A stretch of 27,374 nt of DNA from ZC4RG17 sp035304485 (GTDB lineage: Bacteria > Actinomycetota > Acidimicrobiia > Spongiisociales > ZC4RG35), in the NCBI GenBank assembly GCA_035304485.1, contig DATGPZ010000015.1, positions 1-27,374 on the forward strand, given 5' to 3'. A model generated the notes under the pieces. The model did not search any database. It had not been told where the DNA came from and saw only the letters and a list, made by a program, of their open reading frames with translations. A program made the position numbers and the translations under genes. Numbering within the stretch: the stretch's first letter is position 1; each line of letters begins with the position of its first letter. Below, one piece after another: positions 7,794-15,509 of the stretch.

Positions 7794-8582
7794 TCATCGC
7801 CCGTGGGGGAGGTTCCAATCCTCGGGCTGAAAGCGAAAGGGCCGCCGGGTGGCGCGGAAGTATCCGACGTTGTGGCACACCGTCGGCCCGACTCGCCAGC
7901 GTGTCGCCTGCGGTTGGTGGACGTCGCCGAAGAAGTGGACCCGGGGACGGTACTCGCGGAGATAGTCGAGGATGGGCCCCGACGATCGCTCCAGGTGGCC
8001 GGTGACCACGTCTCGATGGAGAGGCTCGACCGCCGGAGGTAGGTGCGAGCACAGCACGTCGACCGGGCCGATCTTCTCCAGCTTGGCGGTCATCTCCTCG
8101 TCGCTCACTTCCCCCGCCCCACCGGCAGGTGTGGCCACTCCCCCGCCCACGAACCCGAACTTGACGCCTTCGATGTCGACCGCTTCTCCATCCACGAACT
8201 CCATTCCGTCCGGCAGGCTCTCGCGCAGAAGAGGGGGACGATCCACGTTCCCGAAGGTGACGAACCCCCGCGCTCCCGTCAGTGCCTCCCGGCACTCCTC
8301 GTACTGGCGGCGAACGCCCTCGTGCATCGCCGCTCTCACCTCGTCGGTCCGGCCGGCGGTGCGCTCGGCCCACAGGCGACCCATGCCGGCGTAGTCGGAG
8401 TTGCTCCTCCGCTCCGAGACCTGGCGCCCGAAGTCATCTCCGAGCACGTCGGAGATGAGCCCTTCACCGGTGCGATAGTCGATCAGATTGATGAGGTCAC
8501 CGAGGATCAGAAGGAGCTCACCGGATCGAGCCAGCCGGGCGAGAGCACCGAACTCGCCATGGACGTCCGAGACGATCAGCAC
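7794..8582 (-). CDS. calcineurin-like metallophosphoesterase
   Basis: A 262-residue two-metal phosphoesterase. Motif I is IVSDVHG (Asp6, His8), motif II is LGDLIN (Asp29), motif III is FGNVDR (Asn112, where many relatives have GNHD), motif IV is CSHLPP (His180), and the last motif reads FFGDVHQPQ (His222) where the family usually has GHxH. The GNVD form resembles YfcE-like enzymes; the GDVH form is unusual. The substrate is unknown; the cluster gives no clue beyond general phosphate or nucleotide hydrolysis. The GTG start follows the upstream gene's TGA with no gap (TGAGTG), suggesting translational coupling with the small membrane protein. Confidence 0.85.
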   Translation of the reverse strand: MLIVSDVHGEFGALARLARSGELLLILGDLINLIDYRTGEGLISDVLGDDFGRQVSERRSNSDYAGMGRLWAERTAGRTDEVRAAMHEGVRRQYEECREALTGARGFVTFGNVDRPPLLRESLPDGMEFVDGEAVDIEGVKFGFVGGGVATPAGGAGEVSDEEMTAKLEKIGPVDVLCSHLPPAVEPLHRDVVTGHLERSSGPILDYLREYRPRVHFFGDVHQPQATRWRVGPTVCHNVGYFRATRRPFRFQPEDWNLPHGR

Positions 8583-8900
8583 TCAGGCCGTCTCCGGGGC
8601 CGGATCGGCGTCGTCCTCGTCGGAGCCGACCCAGCCGGCGTACCAAGCCGCGGCCGCCCCTCCCAACACGGCGAGTACCGAGGCGACGGGCCAAGAGATG
8701 TCCAGTGGCGAGAACTCGGCCGACATTCCGGCCATGCCGAATCCCACCATGGCAGCCACGATCCTGCGACCTGGGATCCCAAAACGCTGCTCCGGGTCGA
8801 TCGAGTCCCGGTCGATGTTGACGGCGAAGGCTCGCGCCACGATCCAAGCGATCAGGGCGAAGACTCCCACCACCAGGACGACCGCGTACACCTTGACCAT
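8583..8900 (-). CDS. small membrane protein, function unknown
   Basis: A 105-residue protein with about three hydrophobic segments: residues 3-25 (VYAVVLVVGVFALIAWIVAR), roughly 47-62 (IVAAMVGFGMAGMSAE) and 70-92 (WPVASVLAVLGGAAAAWYAG). It ends in an acidic cytoplasmic or external tail (SDEDDADPAPETA). No known domain is recognised. Its stop abuts the GTG of the metallophosphoesterase gene. The start is the first ATG of the frame, with no strong ribosome-binding site. Codon use and frame are consistent with a real gene. Confidence 0.75.
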   Translation of the reverse strand: MVKVYAVVLVVGVFALIAWIVARAFAVNIDRDSIDPEQRFGIPGRRIVAAMVGFGMAGMSAEFSPLDISWPVASVLAVLGGAAAAWYAGWVGSDEDDADPAPETA

Positions 8901-8953
8901 CGCGTCGACAGCTTAGAGGGTCGACGAGTGGAGCCGAGGGGACGCCAACACGA

Positions 8954-8968
8954 AGACCCGGGGGGTCT
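8954..8968 (-). terminator. probable intrinsic terminator after ilvD
   Basis: On the minus strand AGACCC pairs with GGGTCT around a CCC loop, about 6 nt after the ilvD stop. The following bases (TCGTGTT) are only moderately U-rich, so it could be weak. Confidence 0.45.
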
Positions 8969-8973
8969 ACGTT

Positions 8974-10638
8974 TCAGCCGGTGACGGCTCCCCGCTCGGC
9001 CGATCCGACCAGACGGGCGTACTTGGCGAGGGCACCGGTCGAATAGCGCGGCTGCTGGGGCTTCCAGCTAGCCCGCCGTTCCAACAGCGCCTCTTCGTCG
9101 ATCATGAGGTCGAGGGTGCGGTTGGGGATGCTCACTCGAACGGTGTCGCCGTCCTGAACCAGACCGATCGGCCCTCCGACTTCCGATTCGGGAGCGACGT
9201 GGCCGATGCACATCCCGGTGGTGCCACCCGAGAAGCGTCCGTCGGTGATCAGCAGAACCTCCTTGCCGAGGCCCGCCCCTTTGATGGCGGCCGTGATCTG
9301 GAGCATCTCCCGCATCCCGGGACCGCCCTTCGGGCCTTCGGTGCGGATCACGACCACGTCCCCGGGGCGGATTTGGTGATTGAACAGAGCCTCGAGTGCG
9401 GGTTGTTCCCCCTCGAAAACCCGGGCCGGGCCTTCGAAGACCTCCAGGTCGATGCCGGCCACCTTCACCACCGCGCCCTGGGGAGCGAGCGTGCCGCGGA
9501 GGACGGCGATCCCTCCCTCCGACGCGATGGGCTCCGACGGACGAGAGATGACGTCTTGGTCGGACGGGAACGTGACTCCCTCGAGGTTCTCGGCGAGGGT
9601 GCGACCCGTCACGGTTATCAGGTCGCCGTGGAGCAGACCCTCGTCGAGCAGCGCCTTGAGCACCACGGGCACCCCTCCGATCCGATCCAGGTCGACCATG
9701 TGGTAGCGACCGAACGGCTTCAGGTCACCGATGTGGGGGGTTCGGCGGCTGATCCGGTCGAAGTCCTCCAGCTCGAGATCCACTTCGGCTTCGTGGGCGA
9801 TCGCCATCAGGTGCAAGACCGCGTTGGTCGATCCGCCCAGTGCCATCACCGTCGTGATGGCGTTCTCGAAGGCGGGTCGGGTCATGATCTGGCGTGGACG
9901 GATGTTCTCGTCGAGCAGCCGCATGACTGCCTCACCCGACTCGTGGGCGTAGCGCCGCAGACGTTCATCGACGGCGGGCACCGAGGCGGAGCCCGGTAGA
10001 GACATGCCGATCGCCTCGCCAACCGACGCCATGGTGTTGGCGGTGAACATGCCTGCGCACGAGCCGACCCCAGGGCAGGCGCTCCGTTCGAGCTCGAGGA
10101 GGTCGTCGTCGCTTATCCGTCCTTCGGAGAGAGCGCCGATGCCCTCGAAGACATCGACGATCGAGATGTCCCGGCCGCGGTAGTTCCCCGGAAGACTCGA
10201 TCCGCCGTACAGGAAGACGGATGGCAGATTGGTGCGGGCGGCTGCCATCAGCATCCCCGGCAGGGACTTGTCACAGCCTGCGATCGTCACCATGGCGTCG
10301 AAGCGCTCGGCGTGCATCACCAACTCGACCGAGTCGGCGATGATCTCTCTGGACACGAGCGAGGCGCGCATGCCCTCGTGCCCCATCGAGATGCCATCGC
10401 TGACTGCGATGGTGGCGAACGTCAAGCCAACACCGCCGGCGTCGATCACTCCGGCCTTGGCGGCTTCGGCCAACTCGGGACCGCTCAGGTTGCAGGGGGT
10501 CACCTCGTTGCCGGCCGATACCACTCCCACCTGTGGCTTGGAGAAGTCCTCGTCCTCGAGCCCGACGGCCCGCAACATCGCCCGCGCAGCCGCCTTCGCA
10601 GGGCCTTCCGTCACATCCTGGGAGTGGATCTTGCGCAT
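8974..10638 (-). CDS. ilvD: dihydroxy-acid dehydratase IlvD
   Basis: IlvD dehydrates 2,3-dihydroxy-isovalerate and 2,3-dihydroxy-3-methylvalerate to the keto acid precursors of valine/leucine and isoleucine. The 554-residue protein has the three iron-sulfur cysteines of the IlvD/EDD family: Cys49 in VTPCNLSGPEL, Cys122 in AGCDKSLPG and Cys194 in PGVGSCAGMFTANT. The C-terminal signature LITDGRFSGGT is present. The ATG at 10638 gives the normal MRKIHSQDVTEGPAKAAAR start. A TATCAT hexamer sits 6 nt before this ATG with no good ribosome-binding site between, so the transcript may be leaderless. The gene is separate from ilvBNC-leuA (about 7.5 kb away) and diverges from glgP. Confidence 0.96.
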   Translation of the reverse strand: MRKIHSQDVTEGPAKAAARAMLRAVGLEDEDFSKPQVGVVSAGNEVTPCNLSGPELAEAAKAGVIDAGGVGLTFATIAVSDGISMGHEGMRASLVSREIIADSVELVMHAERFDAMVTIAGCDKSLPGMLMAAARTNLPSVFLYGGSSLPGNYRGRDISIVDVFEGIGALSEGRISDDDLLELERSACPGVGSCAGMFTANTMASVGEAIGMSLPGSASVPAVDERLRRYAHESGEAVMRLLDENIRPRQIMTRPAFENAITTVMALGGSTNAVLHLMAIAHEAEVDLELEDFDRISRRTPHIGDLKPFGRYHMVDLDRIGGVPVVLKALLDEGLLHGDLITVTGRTLAENLEGVTFPSDQDVISRPSEPIASEGGIAVLRGTLAPQGAVVKVAGIDLEVFEGPARVFEGEQPALEALFNHQIRPGDVVVIRTEGPKGGPGMREMLQITAAIKGAGLGKEVLLITDGRFSGGTTGMCIGHVAPESEVGGPIGLVQDGDTVRVSIPNRTLDLMIDEEALLERRASWKPQQPRYSTGALAKYARLVGSAERGAVTG

Positions 10639-10644
10639 GTCCCG

Positions 10645-10650
10645 ATGATA
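10645..10650 (-). promoter_or_regulatory. candidate -10 box for ilvD
   Basis: TATCAT on the minus strand, 6 nt before the ilvD ATG, fits the actinobacterial TAnnnT -10 consensus and would place the transcription start at or next to the A of the start codon. No clear -35 is visible 16-18 bp upstream. Confidence 0.4.
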
Positions 10651-10756
10651 AGACGGGCGCGAACCCGAGTGATCCGACCCCCCGTGGAGGACCTCGACTG
10701 CCTCAGCCACCACACCCAGGGCTAACCTCCGATGACTGGCCTATCGCATCGGAGCC

Positions 10757-12880
10757 ATGTCTTCGCTTCCCGCCGTCCCCGTATTGAACAACATCGAGTA
10801 CCCCTTGCCGCGTGCACTGGAGCGCATCCCCGAGCTCGTCGGGAACCTGTGGTGGTCGTGGAACGAGGCCGGGCGCAGCCTGTGGACGGCCATCGATCCC
10901 GATGCTTGGGAGCGGACTCACAACCCGGTCGACATCCTCACCCAGACCGAGAGCCACCGGTGGCAGGAGTTGGCCACCCACGAGGCCGTGCAGGAGCGCT
11001 ATCGGGATGCTCTCCGACGGTTCGACGCCTATCTGGCCGCGGACGACACCTGGTTCGATCGGCAAGGCATCGATCTGGCCGGCCCGGTCGCCTATCTCTG
11101 CACCGAGTACGGCATCCACAACTCGGTGCCCTTCTACTCCGGCGGCCTGGGCATCCTGGCCGGCGACCACCTCAAGTCGGCCTCGGACCTCGGTATTCCT
11201 CTGGTGGCGGTGGGACTCTTCTATCGCCGGGGATACTTCCGGCAGGAAGTCGACGCCGACGGAGACCAACAGCACATCTCGCCGGTCCTCGACGACCACC
11301 GACTGCCGCTGCGACCGGTAGCGGCGCCGTCCGGCGGCCAGCTCAAAGTGACGATCGAGCTTCCCGGCCGCCCATTGACGGTGGCGGCCTGGCGGCTGGC
11401 GGTGGGGCGGGTGCCGCTCATACTCCTCGACAGCGACATCCCCGAGAACGACCCGGCCGACCGGCCCATCACCCACACCCTCTACGTACGCGGCCGCGAG
11501 ATGCGCTTCCTCCAGGAACTGGTGCTGGGAGTCGGGGCGGTGCGGGCTCTCGATGCCCTGGGCATCGAGCCGTCCGTCTGGCACGCCAACGAAGGGCACG
11601 CCGCCCTCTCGTTCCTGGAGCGGGCCGCTCGCCAGGTGGAGAGCGGCGCCTCCCTGGACGAGGCTCGGGCACGGGTGAGGGAGCGCTCGGTCTTCACCCT
11701 CCACACTCCTGTGCCTGCCGGCAACGAGACGTTCGAGCGCAGCATTCCGGACAAGTACCTGGCACCGTGGGCGCAGCGTCTGGGTCTGGATCTCGATGGC
11801 GTGGCCGAGCTCGCCCGCGCCCACGACCCGGGAATCTTCGACATGGGCGCTCTCGCCATCCGCTTCTCGACGTTCGTGAACGGAGTCTCCCAACGCCACG
11901 GCGAAGTGGTGACCCGGGATTGGTCCTGGCTCATCGGGCACGAGGCGGCTGCCATCACCAACGGCGTGCACACTCCCACCTGGCTGGGACGGGACGGCCA
12001 ACGGCTGGTGCGGTCCGAGTTCGGGCCCGACTGGGCCGAGGCGCTCCTAGACGACCCGACCGGGTTGGAGAAGTTGGCCTCCCTCCCCGGGGACGAGCTC
12101 TGGAACATCCACCAGGCCCGAAAGGAAATGCTCATCCGGTTCGTACGAGGTCGGATGCAGCGCCAGATCGCTCGTCATGGCGGCTCCCCGGACGACCTAC
12201 GGATGGTGGAGAACCTCCTCTCCCCCGAGGTCCTGACACTCGGCTTCGCTCGCCGGTTCGCCACCTACAAGCGGGCAACACTCATGTTCCGGGACGTCGA
12301 CCGCCTCACCTCGATCGTGTCTCATCCGGAGCGACCCGTGAACCTCCTCTTTGCCGGCAAGGCACATCCTGCCGACGATCACGGACAGGCGTTGATCCGC
12401 CACCTCGTGGAGCTCTCCAGGACACCCGGCCTGGCTGGACATCTCTTCGTGCTGGAGGACTACGACGCCCGCATGGCTCGATTCCTCGTCCAGGGATGCG
12501 ACGTGTGGGTGAACAACCCGCGGCCGCCGATGGAGGCATCGGGAACTTCAGGCATGAAGGCCGCCATGAATGGCGTGCCGAATCTGTCCGTCCTGGATGG
12601 ATGGTGGGCCGAAGGCTTCGAAGGCGACAACGGATGGTCGTTCGGTTTCGCGGAACCGCACTCCGACCACGAGGCGGCAGACCGCCACGACGCCGACGAC
12701 TTCTACCGAATGCTGGCCGATCACGTCGCCCCTCTCTACTACGACCGTGACGAGGCCGGTGTCCCCGGTGCTTGGGTCGAGATCATGCGGCGGTCCATCG
12801 TCTCGACCGTGGTGCGCTTCTCGTCACACCGCATGGTGGCCGAGTACCTCACCCGCGCCTACGCCCCGTTGGCCGGCTGA
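10757..12880 (+). CDS. glgP: alpha-glucan phosphorylase (GT35), actinobacterial/archaeal short type
   Basis: The enzyme releases glucose-1-phosphate from glycogen or maltodextrin with phosphate. The 707-residue protein has the N-terminal DUF3417-type segment (IPELVGNLWWSWNEAGRSLW, about residues 24-125), YSGGLGILAGDHLKSASDLG, the HANEGHAALSFLER motif, GFARRFATYKRATL and the PLP lysine Lys601 in GTSGMKAAMNGVPNLSVLDG. Its length and layout fit the TIGR02094-like phosphorylases rather than the ~800-residue E. coli type. The ATG has GGAG just upstream. It diverges from ilvD across a 118-bp gap and its last 22 bp overlap the tail of queG on the other strand. No other glycogen genes are adjacent. 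Confidence 0.94.
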   Translation: MSSLPAVPVLNNIEYPLPRALERIPELVGNLWWSWNEAGRSLWTAIDPDAWERTHNPVDILTQTESHRWQELATHEAVQERYRDALRRFDAYLAADDTWFDRQGIDLAGPVAYLCTEYGIHNSVPFYSGGLGILAGDHLKSASDLGIPLVAVGLFYRRGYFRQEVDADGDQQHISPVLDDHRLPLRPVAAPSGGQLKVTIELPGRPLTVAAWRLAVGRVPLILLDSDIPENDPADRPITHTLYVRGREMRFLQELVLGVGAVRALDALGIEPSVWHANEGHAALSFLERAARQVESGASLDEARARVRERSVFTLHTPVPAGNETFERSIPDKYLAPWAQRLGLDLDGVAELARAHDPGIFDMGALAIRFSTFVNGVSQRHGEVVTRDWSWLIGHEAAAITNGVHTPTWLGRDGQRLVRSEFGPDWAEALLDDPTGLEKLASLPGDELWNIHQARKEMLIRFVRGRMQRQIARHGGSPDDLRMVENLLSPEVLTLGFARRFATYKRATLMFRDVDRLTSIVSHPERPVNLLFAGKAHPADDHGQALIRHLVELSRTPGLAGHLFVLEDYDARMARFLVQGCDVWVNNPRPPMEASGTSGMKAAMNGVPNLSVLDGWWAEGFEGDNGWSFGFAEPHSDHEAADRHDADDFYRMLADHVAPLYYDRDEAGVPGAWVEIMRRSIVSTVVRFSSHRMVAEYLTRAYAPLAG

Positions 12881-13977
12881 GGAATCGCGCCCGAGCCGAC
12901 TGCGAGCGTGAGTTCCTCGATCACGGCCGGGTGAGTCTCGTGCTCCTGCTGGGCTTCGAGCACGGGGCGCACCCGGGGATCTTCGAATCTGGACAGCGCC
13001 CACACCGCGTGTGCCCGGAGGAGCCAGTCGGGGTGACCGACGTGGAAGGCGGCCACATCGAACAGCGACGGGTCTCTGTCGTTGCCGATCGCGACCAGCG
13101 CGTTGCGACGCAGGATGCGAGGCGACCGGCCCGGCAGGTAGAAGTGGCCGAATCGGTCGAGCAGGGTGCGGTCGGCGGCAGTCATGATCCACCTCAGGTC
13201 CACGTTCCCGCGGGCACGGGTGGACCTGATGGAGAGCCGCTGGCCCGGCGGACAGGCGTCGAGGCAATCATCACACCCGTAGAGCCGATCTCTCATCGCC
13301 TCTCGCCATTCTCGCGGCATCACTCCCCCGGTCTGGGAGATGGCCGCCAGGCACTTCCGGGCGTCCAGCACCCCGGGAGCGACCAGGGCACCGGTGGGGC
13401 AGGCGGGTAGGCAGGCATCACAGGTCCCGCAGTCGCGCTTCATCGGCGCGTCAGGCTGCAGTTCGGCATCCGTGGCAACCGATCCGATGACGAACCACGG
13501 GCCCAGCCCGGGGGTGATGGCCATCGTCGACTTCCCCCACCAGGCGACACCCGCCCGGACCGCCGCCGCCCGATCGACCAGGCGGTCGTCGTCTGCCAGG
13601 ACCTCGGCTCGGCTGCCCTGGGCCCGCAACTCCGACGCCATCACGTCGAGCGCCTCGCCGAGTGGGCGGTAGGGGTCTTCGATGGCGAAGCGGGCGATGC
13701 GTGCCCGCCCCGGTTGCCGCATGGAGAAGCCGGCGTCGGGAAGGTAGGAACGAATCCCGACCACCAGAGACCGCGCCCAGGGAAAGGTCCGGCGGATGTC
13801 GGTGGCGGAAGCCGGGTCCTTGTAGGTGAACTTGAGCTCCGCATTCAGGCCCTCGGAAGCCCGGTGTTGCATCTCGGCATGGACATCTTCGAAGGGGAGA
13901 GCAGCCGCAAACCCGACCCGGTCGAGGCCGGCTTCGAGGCCGAGGCGGCGCAGCCGTTCCTGCAGCGGTGTCTCCAC
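12859..13977 (-). CDS. queG: epoxyqueuosine reductase family protein QueG
   Basis: The family reduces epoxyqueuosine to queuosine in the tRNA anticodon using cobalamin and two [4Fe-4S] clusters. This 372-residue protein has the ferredoxin-like cysteine sets Cys183/186/189/193 (CGTCDACLPACPTGA), Cys209 and Cys235/238/242 (YGCDDCLDACP), and a C-terminal HEAT-like region (DWLLRAHAVWALSRFEDPRV). An Asp-rich turn at 129-131 aligns with the catalytic aspartate. The usual WIGKNT motif reads WWGKSTMAI. No tgt, queA or other queuosine genes are in the window, so the pathway role is family inference. The start is GTG at 13977. Its 3' end overlaps glgP by 22 bp, tail to tail. Confidence 0.87.
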   Translation of the reverse strand: METPLQERLRRLGLEAGLDRVGFAAALPFEDVHAEMQHRASEGLNAELKFTYKDPASATDIRRTFPWARSLVVGIRSYLPDAGFSMRQPGRARIARFAIEDPYRPLGEALDVMASELRAQGSRAEVLADDDRLVDRAAAVRAGVAWWGKSTMAITPGLGPWFVIGSVATDAELQPDAPMKRDCGTCDACLPACPTGALVAPGVLDARKCLAAISQTGGVMPREWREAMRDRLYGCDDCLDACPPGQRLSIRSTRARGNVDLRWIMTAADRTLLDRFGHFYLPGRSPRILRRNALVAIGNDRDPSLFDVAAFHVGHPDWLLRAHAVWALSRFEDPRVRPVLEAQQEHETHPAVIEELTLAVGSGAIPQPANGA

Positions 13978-14004
13978 CCCGCTCAGGGTAGGAGCCGCTG
14001 GGGG

Positions 14005-14202
14005 TCAGCCCGCCTTGGGGACCAGGCGCAGCGGCGGGCACAGACCTTCGGCAGCCAGGTTGTCGAGCGCGGTTCGCTCGGTCTCGTCGATCTCGATGGG
14101 ACCAGAGTCCTCGACGAGACCGGAGCCGAACAGCACGGTGACCACACAGTCCTGGCAGGCCGAGGTGTCCCGCATCCGGCACGTGTCGCAGTCGATCAGC
14201 AT
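14005..14202 (-). CDS. small cysteine-rich protein, uncharacterised
   Basis: A 65-residue protein with two CxxC pairs near the start (Cys5/Cys8 in MLIDCDTCRMRD, Cys16/Cys19 in ACQDCVVT) and a fifth cysteine at 54 in GLCPPLRLVPK. The spacing suggests a zinc or iron-sulfur site. I recall similar short proteins in actinobacteria but know of no function. It lies between ndh (45 bp upstream) and queG (27 bp downstream) in the same direction, so it is likely part of their transcript. Initiation at ATG 14202 has GGCCGG-type sequence upstream only, a weak ribosome-binding site. Confidence 0.78.
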   Translation of the reverse strand: MLIDCDTCRMRDTSACQDCVVTVLFGSGLVEDSGPIEIDETERTALDNLAAEGLCPPLRLVPKAG

Positions 14203-14247
14203 GGCCGGGAAGCTACCGGCCGGGTGTGACAGGAATCTCGGGGACCG

Positions 14248-15483
14248 TCAGCGAACGTCGGGACCGAGGTCGGAGGTCGGCAACCAGGCGACGTCGGGCG
14301 GGAACAGCAGGTCGAGCGTCCAGTCGAGCGCCACGCGGGCCTTGCGCAGCATCGAAGGCAGCCTCATCAGGTAGTAGCTGCGGTAGAGGAACCAACCCGG
14401 AAACCCCGACACCGATAGACCCAACACCTGCCCCACGGCGTTGCGATGACCCAACGAGACCAGTTCACCCCAATTCCGGTACTTGAAGTCGGGTACCCGA
14501 TCTCCGGCCAGGATGGCGGGCAGATGCTTACCCAGGTATCTGCCCTGCCGAAGAGCGAACTGGGCCGTGGGAGGCGAGATACCGCCGCGCCCGTCGGGCA
14601 CCAAGGCGGCGTCGCCCATCCCGAAGACCCCCGGCGCCGCTCGGAGCTTGGAATCGACGACGAGGCGCCCGCGATCGGTCTCCAGGCCGATCTTCTCCAC
14701 CAGTGGATTGGGGCGAACACCGGCCGCCCACACCACAGTCTCTGCCTCGACCGAACGGCCCGACTGGAGTTGAACGGCATGCCCGGACAGGCGCTCGACC
14801 TTCTCGCCGAGGACGAGGTCGACGCCCCGTCGGGTGAGGGCTCGCTCGGCCGCCGCCGACAGCCGCTTGGTGAGGGTGGGAGCCACCCGATCAACGGCGT
14901 CGATCAGGGTGACGGCGGGCCGCGGTGCAGAAGGGAAGAACTCCCGCGAAGCGGACCCCAGCATGTCGGCGAGGGCCGCCGCCAGTTCCGCTCCCGAATA
15001 GCCGGCGCCGACGATGGCGACGTGGGTGAGTCGCCGGTCCGTCTCTTCGGTGGCGCTCTCCATGAGCGCCAGCACCCGGTTGCGGATCCGGAGAGCGTCG
15101 CGGATCGTCTTGAAAGGCAGGCCCCATTCCTCTACACCCTCCACTCCATAGGTCGCTGGGACCGAGCCGGGCGCGACGATGAGAGCGTCGCCCTCCAACT
15201 CGATGGGTTCGAGCCCGAAGGGACGGTCGACCATCACGGTCTTGTTGTCCGGATCCACGCTGGTCACGGTGCCCGACACGACCCGGGCCCGGGGAGACAA
15301 CTGGCGAATCGGGGTGATGATGTGGCGGGGATCGAGATCGCCCGACGCCACCTCGGCCAGCATCGGGGTGAAGAGCAGGAAATTCTGATCCGAGACGACC
15401 GTCACCCTGGCCCTGTCTTCGAGGGCGCGCGCTGCAGTGAGCCCGGCGAATCCGCCGCCGATGATGACAACTGAAGGGGTCAT
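14248..15483 (-). CDS. ndh: type II NADH dehydrogenase (NDH-2)
   Basis: A 411-residue FAD protein that oxidises NADH and passes electrons to quinone without pumping protons. The first Rossmann motif is VVIIGGGFAGLTAARAL (FAD), the second VAIVGAGYSGAELAAALADM (NADH), and FGMGDAALVPDG is the C-terminal FAD signature. The quinone-site region PPTAQFALRQGRYLGKHLPA is followed by membrane-associating amphipathic and hydrophobic segments (GFPGWFLYRSYYLMRLP, ALDWTLDLLFPP). Length is typical. The ATG is preceded by GGAGAA, rather close. It follows the NYN/coiled-coil gene by 25 bp that contain a 14-bp palindrome. Confidence 0.9.
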   Translation of the reverse strand: MTPSVVIIGGGFAGLTAARALEDRARVTVVSDQNFLLFTPMLAEVASGDLDPRHIITPIRQLSPRARVVSGTVTSVDPDNKTVMVDRPFGLEPIELEGDALIVAPGSVPATYGVEGVEEWGLPFKTIRDALRIRNRVLALMESATEETDRRLTHVAIVGAGYSGAELAAALADMLGSASREFFPSAPRPAVTLIDAVDRVAPTLTKRLSAAAERALTRRGVDLVLGEKVERLSGHAVQLQSGRSVEAETVVWAAGVRPNPLVEKIGLETDRGRLVVDSKLRAAPGVFGMGDAALVPDGRGGISPPTAQFALRQGRYLGKHLPAILAGDRVPDFKYRNWGELVSLGHRNAVGQVLGLSVSGFPGWFLYRSYYLMRLPSMLRKARVALDWTLDLLFPPDVAWLPTSDLGPDVR

Positions 15484-15495
15484 TTCTCCGATGGT

Positions 15496-15509
15496 ACCGG
15501 TCGACCGGT
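15496..15509. repeat. 14-bp perfect palindrome between NYN gene and ndh
   Basis: ACCGGTCGACCGGT reads the same on both strands. It fills the space between the stop of the NYN protein gene and the ribosome-binding site of ndh. It could be a repressor operator or a short hairpin; nothing in the window decides. Confidence 0.5.

Noticed and set aside
10703..12750. Long open frames overlapping glgP in other frames and on the minus strand (432 and 672 codons)
   Set aside because: They are shadows of a well-identified phosphorylase gene in high-GC DNA. Their translations are low-complexity, rich in Arg, Pro and Gly, with no recognisable motifs.
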